Shown here: positions 22,886 to 34,894 of the stretch, piece after piece
Layout: each line of letters opens with the position of its first letter
Numbering within the stretch: position 1 is the first letter of the stretch
Source: Ricinus communis
Taxonomy: Eukaryota; Streptophyta; Magnoliopsida; Malpighiales; Euphorbiaceae
Reading direction: 5' to 3'
DNA length: 64,000 nucleotides
NCBI RefSeq assembly: GCF_019578655.1
Contig: NC_063261.1
Span: 5,402,446-5,466,445 of the forward strand
Made by a program: the position numbers and the translations under genes
The notes under the pieces: generated by a model
Seen by the model: the letters and a program-made list of their open reading frames with translations, nothing else
Databases searched by the model: none
What the model was told of the DNA's origin: nothing

Positions 22886-23470
22886 AGAATTAATTTAATT
22901 ATTCATATTTTAGCAATTTATGTAATTTTAGCCAAAAATAGAGATTTAGGCCAAAACTAAATTGCTAAAATATAAAAATAACCAAAATCACTTGTATAAT
23001 GATGAAAAAGTGATGGATTTGTGAAATTTTGGAAATAATGGTGAATTAATTTTTATTATTTATTATTTTTGGTAATCTTTTATTTTTAGCCTAAAAATAA
23101 GAATTAGGCCAACATAAAATTACAAAAGATAATAAAATAACTAAAATTAAAGTGGGAATTGGTCTTCTGGTAGTTCTGAAGTTGTAGAATTTTTTGAAAT
23201 TTAAGGTGAATTAATTCAAATTATTTACGATTTCGAGCAATTTTTGGTATTTAGCCTAAAAATAGGAATTAGGCCTAAATGAAATTACTAACACTAATAA
23301 AATAATCAAAATTAATATGAAGAATGATTTTCTGGTGTTTCTAAAATTTTTGAAATTTTAAGTGAATTAATTTTAATTATTCACTATTTCTAGCAATTCT
23401 TGATATTAAGCCTAAAAAATAGAAACTAGGTTAAAATAAAATCACTAAAAATTAACCAAAATTAATATGG
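22886..23470. repeat. Four-unit diverged tandem repeat, period about 155-165 bp
   Basis: Units start with GTGAATTAATT-like words at about 22886, 23041, 23205 and 23361. Each continues through a TAGCCTAAAAATAGGAATTAGGCC-type stretch (recognisable by TTAGCC and TTAGGCC) and AAAATTAATATG. The units have drifted in sequence and length. Tandem arrays of this kind occur in 3' untranslated regions of large gypsy elements; that origin is inference. Confidence 0.75.
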
Positions 23471-23474
23471 AGAA

Positions 23475-23930
23475 TGATTTTCTAATGGTTCTGAAATTTT
23501 TTTGAGGCTTGATTGATATTTTTCGAGTACCATCTAATTTTGTCATAAAAATGACTGTAAATAAAAAATCAAGTAAGAATTTAACTTTAAAATTCTTCAG
23601 TCATGAACTTGGATTGAATTATGTAGAATATGAATGATAATGATTTTGCTTAATGGTTTTGGTGTTTAAAAATGGTTGAAATTAATATTTAGCACTTATG
23701 ATTTTCTAATGGTTCTGAAAATTTTTGAGGCTTGATCGATATTTTTCGAGTACCATCTAATTTTGTTATAAAAATGACTGCAAATAAAAAATAAAGGAAG
23801 AATTTAACTTTAAAATTCTTCAGTCATGAATTTGGATTGAATTAGGTAGAATATGAACTATAATGATTTCACTTAATGGTTTTGGTGTTTAGAAATGGAT
23901 GAAATTAATATTTAGCACTTATGATTTCAG
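23475..23930. repeat. Two-copy tandem repeat, period about 226 bp
   Basis: GATTTTCTAATGGTTCTGAA occurs at about 23475 and 23701. Each is followed by the same series: GAGGCTTGAT, TTTTCGAGTACCATCTAATT, AAATTCTTCAGTCATGAA, and CTTAATGGTTTTGGTGTTTA. The copies are clearly closer to each other than the units of the array just upstream, so this duplication is younger. Confidence 0.88.
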
Positions 23931-24041
23931 TCTGGTTGCTGAGTAATCTCAGCTTATATTTAATGGGCATGGTTTTTTTATGAAAGTGATTAGAGAATGA
24001 TATTGCAGAATGATTTTTAATTTGAAAAGGTTTAGAAATAT

Positions 24042-25000
24042 TGTAAGCACCGGATTTTTTAATCTAGATATCAAAAAAATTATGAAAAACCCAATGATGA
24101 TTGATGTTTCTTTTAAGTCTCACAGAGATGAGGAGCGTCAAAGTTCTATTTAGCGTCATGCTCGATCAAGTCAAACATTTATTTTTTTGAAATAAGAACT
24201 AATAAATTGGGTCAAATTGACTAAGATAGTCAAAATTGGGTCAAAATCAATTGAATAGTCAAAATTAGGGACCAAATCAAAAGTTTTTCAACCATTGCCA
24301 GCTTCTAGAGCCAACAAGGGCTCTACACAATTTTGGTTGGCTTAAAATTTGCTTTTTACGGTGATTTTTAATATTTTTGAATTTAAGACACCCATAAATT
24401 TTCAAAATTGATTTTCTAAAGATATTTTTATCAATATTATCTAAGCTTTTATTTATTTTAGTTATCATATGGATTTTATGGATAATTATCTTAAGTTTTC
24501 AAAACTCTGTATTTATCACTTGAAAATAATTTTGATAAATCCATTTAAATATCTTTAATTCTTAGAATTATTGATAATTAAATGGGGTCCTTATCCCGGT
24601 ATCTAAAATTTTCCCACTCCTTTATAAATAGAAAAAGAAATCTTATGCCAGGGGATTGGAAATTTAGAGTATAAAACGGCTAGTATATTTTGGCAAAACA
24701 AAAAGAGCGTACTGTGAGTTTTAGAACAACACTAAACACTTTGGATTCCTACTCCATTTGCAAACCGACCTTTCCTCTTGCTGAGACTCAAGAGACTGTG
24801 CAATATGGTGACAACCTGAGAGTTTCTCTATCTCAATCATCTCACCATACTCTTGTCTTTTTAGGGTTTCTGTTCTTTTTATTGGCTTGATTACTATTTT
24901 CTTTGATTTTGATATGTCTAGGTTTAGATATGATATTCTTCCTATTATCTTAATCACATAAAGCATGCCTAAATTTAGATATGCATGTTTAAGGCTTAAA
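24042..25000 (+). repeat. Candidate start of a gypsy LTR
   Basis: TGTAAGCACCGGATTTTTT at 24042 has the look of a plant gypsy LTR start and lies directly after the tandem repeat zone. A TATA box TATAAATA is at 24623-24630. Neither the LTR end nor a second copy could be found, so the right limit is arbitrary. With the gag relic at 27121 in the same orientation it could be the 5' end of one decayed element. Confidence 0.3.
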
Positions 25001-27120
25001 TCTGATAAGTTCTAGGTTAATTGATTAAAATGATTTTCCATGAATAGATTTAGTAAGATGAAACTGTTGTTCATTTAAAATGTCTTTTAGGAAAGTTTTC
25101 TATTTTACATATGCCATTTGATGAATCTGACTATTTTTATTACTCTGTCCGTTTAATTTCTAGCATGTTTAGGACTTTAGTTTCCTTATTTTCTTATTCT
25201 TTGAATGATTAATCAATCTAGCTTGATAAATAGTTAATTTTCACGTTTGATTCTATTTTGGTTGAGATTACTATAACTTTTTTAAACTGCCTTTTTCAAA
25301 CACTTAGATACAACGTTCTTGTTTTGTAATTTCTTACATTATTTTTCTATTTCAATTGTTTTACTAATTGATTTTTTCCTTCTTATATGTGCGTGATGGA
25401 TGTTTGGGTGTTTCAAAGTATGGGTTTTGCTAAAAATCGAGAAGAATTGTCAAAAATGATAAACCTGTAGACCGAAGAACCATAGAGCCGATCAGCTCAA
25501 CATACAGCTGATTGACTCTTCATTTCCTAGCCCGTCCGGTTTTGGCAGTTTCGCCTGTTTTCGCCATTTTCACCTGTTTTTTTGTTGATTTTTGTTTTAA
25601 GTCAATACTCATAGGAGAGATGTAATGTTATTATTTTCTTACTTTATTTTGCTTTTTCTTCCTTATTCATGTACTTTATAAGAAATAATGGAAAATTCTT
25701 GACTGTTGCTATGATTGTTAATAAAAAACAACTCATATAGGCAATAGGCCTAAAAATCGAACCTTTACATGTAATTTATAGTTCATTAGCTAATAAGATG
25801 ATAGTTAGACCTAATCTATAAAACTAAATTAGACTTAGATGGACTTTCCATGTTTAACTAAAAATCCGACTAATTTAGATTATGGAATTAAAATAAGCTT
25901 TTGGTATGCAAAAGAAATAGCCCAATTAGGTTAAAGATTGGGTTTAATGAATAAGATTGGGCTAAATTAAGTGGGCTTCCCATGAAACATGAGTATTCAA
26001 TTAGAGTAAAAAAAAGTAAGATTAGGCCAGACTTAATAAAATTGGGATAGAACTAGCAGGCTAATACCATGCTATAATGTTTATGTGTAGAAATTATATG
26101 ATGCATTTATAGAGAACATATTTTTAATTAGTAAAACTAAAGGTGGAAATACTCAATTAAGAAAGTTGGTTTCTGGATCCATCTTTAGGTGTAGCGATAT
26201 TTCCTTAAGGAATCTAGTTTTGCCACAAATTTAGAAAAAGTCTCATGGTGATTACCTAGGTGACAACTCCCTTCTCCATGCTAGTCTCTATAAATGACTA
26301 CGTGTTCCCGATTAGGTTGCAAGGCCTTGCAGTGTCGTGCTTGCTAAAGATATTTGGGTGCCATAAACCATTACCCATAGTGGTGACACCATTGGATAAG
26401 AGAAATTGATTCCAGTGTAGTTTTAGCTTTAATTTTATCACTTAATTACACTACTCTATTTTTCACACATTGTGCACCTAAGTCTCTATAGCTCCAATGG
26501 CATCGGCTAGTAGTTCTTTGGCTCCATTCTAACCTTAGAGTTACAACACTAGCTAACTATCACCCACAATCAAGTAAATTTCCTTCGTCGCATGGACCCT
26601 TGAGTAGAGAGACGAGCAAAAGAAGGGTATTTGTTGTGAGAGCCTTTTTCCTTACCCAAAACTCAACTTATGGTAATGATAGTAAAAATCTCCACTAGGT
26701 ACCTAATTGCTTAATATTTGAGGTATTTTCCCTTATAAAAGTTTGAAGCACATATCTTGGAAGGTCTTGGCCCAAAACATATGCAGACTTTGCCCTTATA
26801 TTGGAAGACACCACCTTGTTTGTTTATTGCTTTGAGAGCTTTTGGCATGCGGATCAATTTATATTGTTCTCTATTGATAATAAGCCTAGACCAAAAATCC
26901 TAGGAAAAGAGATTCACCTTGAATCGTGTGTGGAAGAAACAAGGTTGGATGTAATGATTGTATATACCCTGTGTATGCTTTGTTTTTATTGATTTTTAAC
27001 CTTTCCATTGTGCATTTCACATGCATCATGCATACCATGCATTTCATGCATCATATTAACTCTTCGTTTTGAAGCCATATAGATATACCTTTGGGTTGAA
27101 AGAGACAAGATAGTGATAGG
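25001..27120. other. Non-coding stretch, possible LTR/leader of a gypsy relic
   Basis: No gene is recognised. The open frame at 26801-26992 has no family signal. A cluster of ATGCAT words (CATGCATCATGCATACC and ATGCATTTCATGCATCAT) lies at about 27020-27055, just ahead of the gag-like code. Confidence 0.35.
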
Positions 27121-27750
27121 TTGGAAAGAATTCCTCTTACACTAAAGATCATATCGGTATTTGAACACTTGGAAAGACCAAGAAATCAGATATCTACAAT
27201 TGAGACTATAATCGAGGCTGCAGCTGAAATGGCTAATGAACAAGATGTTGAGATACTCAAGAATGTCGTCATTAATGACTCGATGGGTGTGATTCAGGAA
27301 AACCTCCAACAACTTTTAGATAGGATGGTTGTGAACCAAGCTCCTCTAGCTACATCGGTTGCCCTTACAATACCCAATCCCCCTGTTCTTGTGGATCCCA
27401 TTATTGATGTTGCTATTGAAACCGCTGCTGCTACCATAATGATAATACTGCTAGAACAAGGGTGCTCGGAGAATTTTGGGACTTTGATGAGTTTTTACTA
27501 AACAAGACCAAGGAGGAAATTGCTCTTGCTACTTATAAGGTAGTAAGTGCAAGACTAGACAAGATGTAAGGAATGCTGAAAATAAAAAGATTGGACCCGA
27601 CTTTTGACTTTGATGAACTAGTCCTAACTGAGAAAGATAAACTGCCTTCGAAGTTCAGAATGCACGAGATGAACAAGTTCAATGAGACTCGAGATCCCAA
27701 GATCCACATGAAGTAATATGCTGCTATCATGGGAACTATTAAGTAAATCC
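27121..27750 (+). pseudogene. Ty3/gypsy gag-like fragment
   Basis: An open frame of 126 codons starts at 27121. A second frame then carries FDEFLLNKTKEEIALATY (about 27487-27540) and, after a stop, KFRMHEMNKFNETRDPKIHM (about 27652-27711). The last motif follows the pattern F-P-F-G-DP-H that opens the gag domain of Tat/Ogre-type gypsy elements. It ends within the domain, and an LTR-like sequence begins at 27774. With a frameshift and stops it is non-functional. The first 126 codons are not themselves diagnostic. Confidence 0.5.
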
Positions 27751-27773
27751 TAAATTGTGAAACTGTTTATACT

Positions 27774-29519
27774 TGTTAGAGTATGCTCTAAAGACAAAGA
27801 GTTATCAAATAATCTGTGTTAATTTATACATCATATTGATGGCATACAATTATACTACAGGCATTATTTGACTCTAATGGTACGAGTAGTCATGTATTAT
27901 CAATGAATAATCCAAACCGTTAGATATGAACACCATGGAATGTAAATACAAATATAAGAGAAATTATAAAGCGAGTTTATAATGATGAGGTTCTCATTAC
28001 ATACATTCCTAAACTTTATTCATATTCAATATTTGATTAAGAATTAGATATTGATCATTGGATATTGATCAAATGCTCGAGACTACCAAAATATCTTATC
28101 ACTTACTTATGAAGTAAGCAATATGTCTCATAAGGTTGAGGAATATGGATTTCCAATAAGCATATATGAGTGCTTGTTACAAGAACAAGTTCATTGAACA
28201 TGACCTCACTAAGTAGTTCATATGGAATTTACCCCAAGTGTCTATGAACAATACTCTTGTGATAATCATATAAGATGTGATCCTTAAACTTGAGATAACA
28301 TTATATTATTTTATATAAGGATTATTATACTTTGATACTATTTTATATTCTCCTATCTATGGAGCGCTCAAGGGATAGTCATTAGGTATAGTAAGAGTCA
28401 TATGTAGATAATAAGTTATTAATAAAGAATTTATTGTCCAAGGTAATATATCATGAGATCTTATCCTGATGATTCTTGATATGCTTTAACATGAAAATCC
28501 TTGGCCAAGATTTATGAATAAAGATTATGAAAAATGTTTCATAGATCTTATTAAAAATATTATATGCAATTATCAAGAACAAATATGATTGATTCAATTA
28601 TAGAGTTGACACTTGTATCCATGCTTTATGAATCAATTAGGATAAAAGTACAATGAAAGGATTGAATTACATTGTAAAATTGTTCGTTGCAAAGGTTGAT
28701 TAGAGCACTTTAATCATTCCTACACATTTGAGTGGTCATGATGCATTGCTAGATGCCAATCTTGACCTATGAATATGGATTAAGTTATATTAGAGAATTA
28801 ACATTAAACTAAAATAGTTTAATTTATAATCCATACTCATTGCTAACATGTTAGGAACTTTTTGGATAACACCCAAATAGGCTTAAGTAGGATTAAAATG
28901 AGACTTTAAGCTCTGGGCTTAAGCTCATATATATTAGACCTAATTAAAGGTTAATTAATTAAGAGCTAATAGACCTATAATGGGTTATTATCCATGGATT
29001 AGTTTTATATTAATTAAAGTCCATTTAGGATAACAAAGTCCAACTTAAAATAAGTCAAGATTTTGCAGAAATCCTAAACTTCTAAGGACTTTGATTAATA
29101 GCCATATATATAGAAAGAGATTATATGAGGCGGCAAGGTAGAAAGGGTGAAGGTTGAAGAATGGTTGCCTATCTAAAAAAAGAAAAATATTTTCTTTGAC
29201 ATACATACCCTAGATCATCCCCATTGGTTGAAGTGGTTTAGTAAAATCTTTACTTAGAAGCTTGTATGGATCACCAAAAGAGGCTAGTCACTTGAGTAAC
29301 TTTAAAGTTCATCAATCATTCTTGAAGAATCAAGAATAAAAAAGCAAGAAGTACTCCTTGGATTGGCCAAAAACTCCCTTTTGTAAGCCTTCTCTATCTT
29401 TTGCTCGTTTTATGTATTATGACTATCTTAATCAATAAGATCCTTAGTGGGAATCGTGAAATTTTTTTTAATTGCTTATGTTGTGCATTTTCTTATATTT
29501 TAATTTTAATTTTCAGTAG
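27774..29519 (+). repeat. Candidate LTR of a large copia element
   Basis: It starts TGTTAGAGTATGCTCTAAAG and runs about 1.75 kb. It has a TATA-like CATATATATAGAAAG at about 29103 and ends in TTTTCAGTAGCA at about 29519. AGTATCAAACCC follows, which resembles a mutated TGGTATCAGAGCC primer site. Length and motifs would fit the long LTR of a SIRE/Maximus-type copia. No second copy and no pol code follow, so it is an LTR plus a scrap of leader. The family assignment is inference. Confidence 0.45.
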
Positions 29520-30619
29520 CAGTATCAAACCCTCCATTGATTAATTTAGTCATAATAGTTGCATAATTGTTAATTGATCATAAGAATACAAATCTGAAAT
29601 TTCTAGGCTGTTTTAGTGATTTTGTTGGTTGCCATAGATATTATTTGAATTTTTTGGTGATTCTTGTTGCATATGAACCTTAAGAGATAGAAATTATAAT
29701 CTGAAAGTTTTTAGAAATTTTGGATCTCGTTTGATTAGGATTTGGGTGTTGGGAATCTCTAATGTGCGCATAGACAGCTTTGATATGATCAACAACACCC
29801 AATCTCTAATCAAATATGGATGGATAAATTAATTAAAATAAATACATGGATAATTGTTATAAAAAATCTTATTGAATATTTGGTATTCAAAATTTATTCA
29901 AAATAATTAAAAAATGGATTCTTGATAATCAAAGAAAAACTATATACATACTACACATCCTAAGATTTGGAATGTGCATATGTGTATGGATTTTGATTTA
30001 ATTTGATTTTGGACAGCAATAAATGTGATATAGAAGATGAATAATGAATCTTTAGATTTCTAAAAATTTAAGGTTTGATCTTCATGAACACCATATATAT
30101 ACGCAACATACAAATCAAGTGTTGATTTGATGAGTTATGTGTATAGTATGGGTTGCTTATTGAAATTCGGCACGTGTGATTCTTGATCTAATGGCAAGCA
30201 TTTTGAGAAAAAATATTAGATCTAGATCATTCATAAAATGAGTTTTTGAAGCAATCTTGAAGGTTGATTTAAATCTTGATCATGTCCTTTGCATAGTTGC
30301 CTTGTTTCCTGATGATTGCCATGTGAATCTTGATTATCTTGAAATATTTGATAGAAAATTTAAGTTTCTTGATGATGAATCTTGATGAACTCAATTAATT
30401 CTGGAATCAATGTGATTAATTACCCTTGTTAGATCTTTAAATCTTGTTAAATAAGGACTGTCCTTGTTTAGAGGGATTTCTAGATAAAATATCCTAGTTG
30501 GCATGTGACTCATTGTCTTAAGACATCCTACTTGTCTTAGGATTATAATTACTTGTCCTAATATGATAAGAAGATTAATTAAAAGGTTTTTTTAATTAAT
30601 ACAAGTATTAATAATCCTT
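29520..30619. other. Leader-like and AT-rich DNA, no gene
   Basis: The first 240 bp could be the untranslated leader after the LTR candidate. An imperfect inverted repeat with 22-bp arms (29730-29751 and 29793-29814, three mismatches, 41-bp loop) ends it. No coding signal follows. Confidence 0.4.
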
Positions 30620-31160
30620 TAGGATAGTGACTTGTAATTTTAGGATCCTAGTTGGACTAGGATGTTGTCTAAATTAAGACAAGAGTTTGAGTTTTATCCT
30701 AAATTCTAGACATGGCCGAAAATTACATAAATTATAAGGAGATTTTTAATTTTTAAATTTGATTTAATCAATTTAAATTCTCATTAAATTATATTATCTT
30801 AGGACTTATGTCTTAGTATCCTAGTATGACTAAGTTGTTTGTCTTAATTAAGACATAAGTTTGACTTTATGTTTTAATGTTTGATTTTGTATCCTAAAAG
30901 GATACAAAATTAAAATTAAGAATATTTTAAATGAAATTAATTATTATTTAAATATGGTTTAATTAATTTTAGTTCTCTACAACTTTCTTCAACTAAGATT
31001 AAATCTTAGTCTCATAGTATGACTAAAATTAGTAAAGTTCATTTAGTCAAAGGTTGATTTTATGTCTTTATTTTTATTTGGCAAAAAATTACACTCTAAA
31101 ATAAGGAGAATTTTTATTTTTAAATATGATTTAATTATTTTAAATTCTCCATAGCCCATT
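30620..31160. repeat. Three diverged tandem units, about 175-190 bp each
   Basis: Each unit has a TAGTATCCTAGTATGACTAA-like word, then a TTAAGACATAAGTTTGA-like word, and ends with an AT-rich stretch closing in TTTAAATTCTC or TTTTAGTTCTC (about 30775, 30970 and 31150). The three copies have drifted strongly. No function is apparent. Confidence 0.6.
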
Positions 31161-33032
31161 TAATCCTAATTGCATGCAATGATCAAATAACTTGAATTAT
31201 GCTATCTTGATTCTTTTGTCTACTTTATATAATATGATTATATTTGGCTTGATGGATGATTATGGACTATAAAGACTAATGTGATTGTATTGAATGGTTG
31301 AACGTTTTGATTTGGTATTTTGAAATAAGAATTGCATTTCTTGCCTTTCTCTAATTTTCTCTAGGTTGTAAAATTTTTTTCTCATCTAACTCTCCTTAAA
31401 TGCAACTCAACGTTTCTGTAAATCTTATGTAATAGTTACATAGTTTTAGAATAGTTAGACATAAAATTATTTTGTAATCCGGATAGAGATATGACACACC
31501 AAATGAAAGGTTATTAATATGCCATTGTTTCAAAAAGTAACCATAAAATCAATTTGAAAGAAAGGAATAAACAGTATCCAAAATATTTCATTCATCTATT
31601 TAATTTCTTGTGCAGATGAACATGCTACAAAATTAACCAATAGCATAAATCATCATGACTAAACCCTGCTGCAACACTTGCTACCCAAAATACCTATATC
31701 TGCTACAGATGAACATGGTACAGCTACTAACAAACATCTGCTAATTGTTAGTATAAAGGAATCGTAATATTAAACTCATGAACTTAGGTTATTTGAACAT
31801 TATCACAATAACCAAAATAATCACCAAAAACCACATTCTTTTCTCTCTTGCTTTGCTACTATGTAGCTCCACTTACAGTCTTGCTTTGTTATTTAACAAC
31901 CCAAAAATTATTCTTCTTGCCCTTTCATTTAAAGCATCCACAGCTCATTCAAATGTTCTACTGCAAGAGGATACTAGCATAACCAAAAGCGCTTGCCAAT
32001 ATTAGTACTTGTCCATAATGTTAGTATAAAAGGCAATTATGATTTAGCCATCTTTATATTTTAATGTTTTTATATGTGAAATTTCTAAATTCCACAAGCA
32101 TTGTGTAGCAAAGAAACAATAAATAATTGGTTAGATATCCATACTTTATGCGACAGCTTTAAGAATTATATAATTTATTTGTGCCTATGTAATATGCCGA
32201 TGAACATAATTTTTAATAATTATTATTTTAATTAGTAATTCTTTCAATTTACATTTAAAGAAAAAAAAAAATCTTTTATATAAAAAATAAATGTATATTT
32301 TATACATATTTTAAACCAGATATAAATTCATAACCTTCAATTTGTATCAACTTATCACTTTAATTTTTAATTTAATTTTATTTTTTTAAAAAAATTAAAC
32401 ACTAATAAACTTTTAATGTAACTTATAATACATCTAAATTTTATTATTTAATAATATTTAAATACCATCATGAAATATATAGACATATTAAATAAATATA
32501 CAAATTAAAAAATATTAAAATATCATAAATAAAATAAATTTAAATATCTGTTAAATTATATTATAAATTAAAATATTAAATTAATTAAATGATCAAAATT
32601 TAAAACATAAATATATATTTATCCAATCTTTTATCTATATGCGTGCCCTATACACAGACAAATGTGGATCCTTTCTCTCCTCGTCAGCACTCCAACAATA
32701 TCAAATCGGCAAGAACAACTTATTTGATATTTGTTTGTCGAGTTCATAATCTGCAAGAACAAAATTAAAAAAGTCCAGCCAACAACATAACAAAATTGAA
32801 AATTCTTAACACTTAAAACTTACAGCTTTTTCCAAAAAAAATAAGTTATAAAATTGTCCTAACCTCCCAGAAAACCAAATAAGAAAATTGCTATTATAAG
32901 CACTCTCCGGGAAAAAGAGACTTTCTGAATGGTCACTACTGCGACAATTGAAAATAAACATCATGCCCTAAAGGATAGTTTGGATGGCAATAAATTTACA
33001 TGGCATAGTTTACATGTTTAAACCCTAAATCT
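31161..33032. other. Intergenic DNA downstream of GYRA
   Basis: I see no gene. The short frame at 31778-32005 shows no family features. From 32200 to 32640 the DNA is almost pure A and T. Confidence 0.4.
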
Positions 33033-33051
33033 CAAATGACCAAGGTAACAC

Positions 33052-33143
33052 CATTAGGTCTTTGGCCTAGCAAAAGAGCTTTATAGAGGTCACCTGGAGA
33101 TCTCAAGTTTGAACCTCCACCTCCCCCTTCTCATAATCAAAAA
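33052..33143 (+). mobile_element. tRNA-derived SINE with 19-bp target duplication
   Basis: This is a 92-bp body with Pol III promoter boxes: an A-box-like TGGCCTAGCAAAAG at about 33063-33076 and a B-box-like AAGTTTGAACCTCC at 33105-33118. It ends in an A-rich tail (TAATCAAAAA). It is flanked by CAAATGACCAAGGTAACAC (33033-33051) and the same 19 bases with one change at 33144-33162. Boxes, spacing and flanking repeat together identify a SINE of the plant Au-like type. It lies about 500 bp past the GYRA stop codon and may fall in or near its 3' untranslated region. Confidence 0.8.
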
Positions 33144-33655
33144 CAAATGACAAAGGTAACACATCATCCAATTCATTTTGATTGCACAGAGAAACAATAG
33201 TTCTCATAAGAAAATAAAATTTTGAACAAAAAACCTTGGTTCTAGTCTTTAAAGAACAAATGAACCTGTTAAGCAAAGGGGGCTTCAGAACTGTTCAAGA
33301 TTTTACATATTTCCATTGTTTGAAGTCAGCAGCACAAGGTTATGATCCCCAAGGAAAATGTTATAATATCATTTGAATGGCTTATGGAACAAGTAGCAGC
33401 AAACTAGCAGAAGGGTCATTTCAGGAATTTGCATCTTCTTGATTCCTTCCACCAAAAAAGCCCCTGAAAATATCTGCCTGGGATTAGCACCATCTCATCC
33501 AAGTACAATATTCCCAACGACCAGTAAGTTTGGATACAATTAAGGGCACATTAGACTGTACTTGCATAAAAGTTGGAAATTATTTTGGACCGCATTACAC
33601 ATTTTTAGCAATTGCACTATTTTTACAAGGCATGTACAAGAATTCTCAAAATTTG

Positions 33656-34856
33656 TTATGATGCCTGGGAAAATATAGCAGGTGCTTCAACTTCAGTTGC
33701 TAACATTTCTGATGCATTGGGAGTTGATTCCTTCGGCTCAGCCTCCATTGTAGAAATCAAAGATGCCGATTGTATCTTCCCAGCTTGCTCCAGCCGCATC
33801 AGAATGACCCCCCTGATAGATATTAGAAAGGGGGATTTTACTTTACAGCCAAAAACAACAAAGACACCACCATAAAGGATTATGGAGGAAAATAAAAACA
33901 AAAGGAGGACAAGCTATCAACAAATCATTATAGCAGTAGCAGTTCCGATTCCAATTCTTATCTGCATCACCATAACTTGTAGCTACAGTCAGTTTGGCCC
34001 TTGAAAAATAAAAGATCTATTCAAAATGAAAATAGTTTGGGATTGAAACCCATTTGGGTTGAATTTAGGATCTAAGCAGACATTAATGTCTTCAGAATCC
34101 TTCTCAAAGAAGAAATTTCATCAGAAATCAGTAGACCTCCATAATGCGGGTGGAAAGGAAATTTGGTAGCTTTCACATCTACAAAATTTATGGGACAAAA
34201 CAAGGGCCCCATAGCCATTTCCTAAATTGTTCAAGAGCCCTATTGCCTAAGAAGCGTTAATAAGAAAAGGGGAAAATAAAAACGTATCACGAAGCTGAAT
34301 GTGTGCTTTCACAATGATAGCAATGCTCCCTAGGAGTTAAGCATTGGCATGGAGGACATTGAAACTATTATAACCCAAGACATGAAACACAACCTCGAAT
34401 TTACTTCCTGGTGTGTGCGCGCTCATGGAGCATCATGCTAGAGCAAATTGATCAGCAAAGATAATGTTCCTTTAATAAAATAAGCATAAAAAACTTATAT
34501 ATATATACCTTGCAAAGCGAGATTGTATTGAAATATCCTGAACTTTAATTCTATTTACAGTGCCACTTTGGCTTACTAAAACCACCTGTTCATCACTTTC
34601 TCCATCTTCTGAAATAGAGACAAAAGGGCTAGAGAATTAGCACCAAAATCATGAAAATAGTGACAAAATAATATTAGTAAATACCATTAAAAGAAAGTTT
34701 TGAGACCATAAACTATGTAACATTACCTGCCAAAGTGAACCCAACTACAAATACCGCTGCCAACTGGTCTTCTGCAGAAAACTGAGAAAGAAAAGAGATA
34801 AAATGTCAAATTGCAGAATAACTTTACGGAAAATAAATAATTCATTTTTAGCTTAG

Positions 34857-34894
<38 letters not shown>

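Noticed and set aside
26801..26992. 63-codon open frame before the gag-like fragment
   Set aside because: Its translation has no gag or other family pattern. It may be leader of a decayed element, but this cannot be shown.
30620..31160. Possible CRISPR-like array
   Set aside because: The units are long, diverged and continuous, without constant repeats separated by unique spacers. The window is plant nuclear DNA.
31778..32005. 75-codon open frame with a hydrophobic start resembling a signal peptide
   Set aside because: There is no homology pattern, no cysteine layout of a secreted peptide family, and no support from splice or promoter signals.
33612..33875. Plus-strand open frame of 87 codons
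   Set aside because: It mirrors the last GYRA exon on the minus strand.
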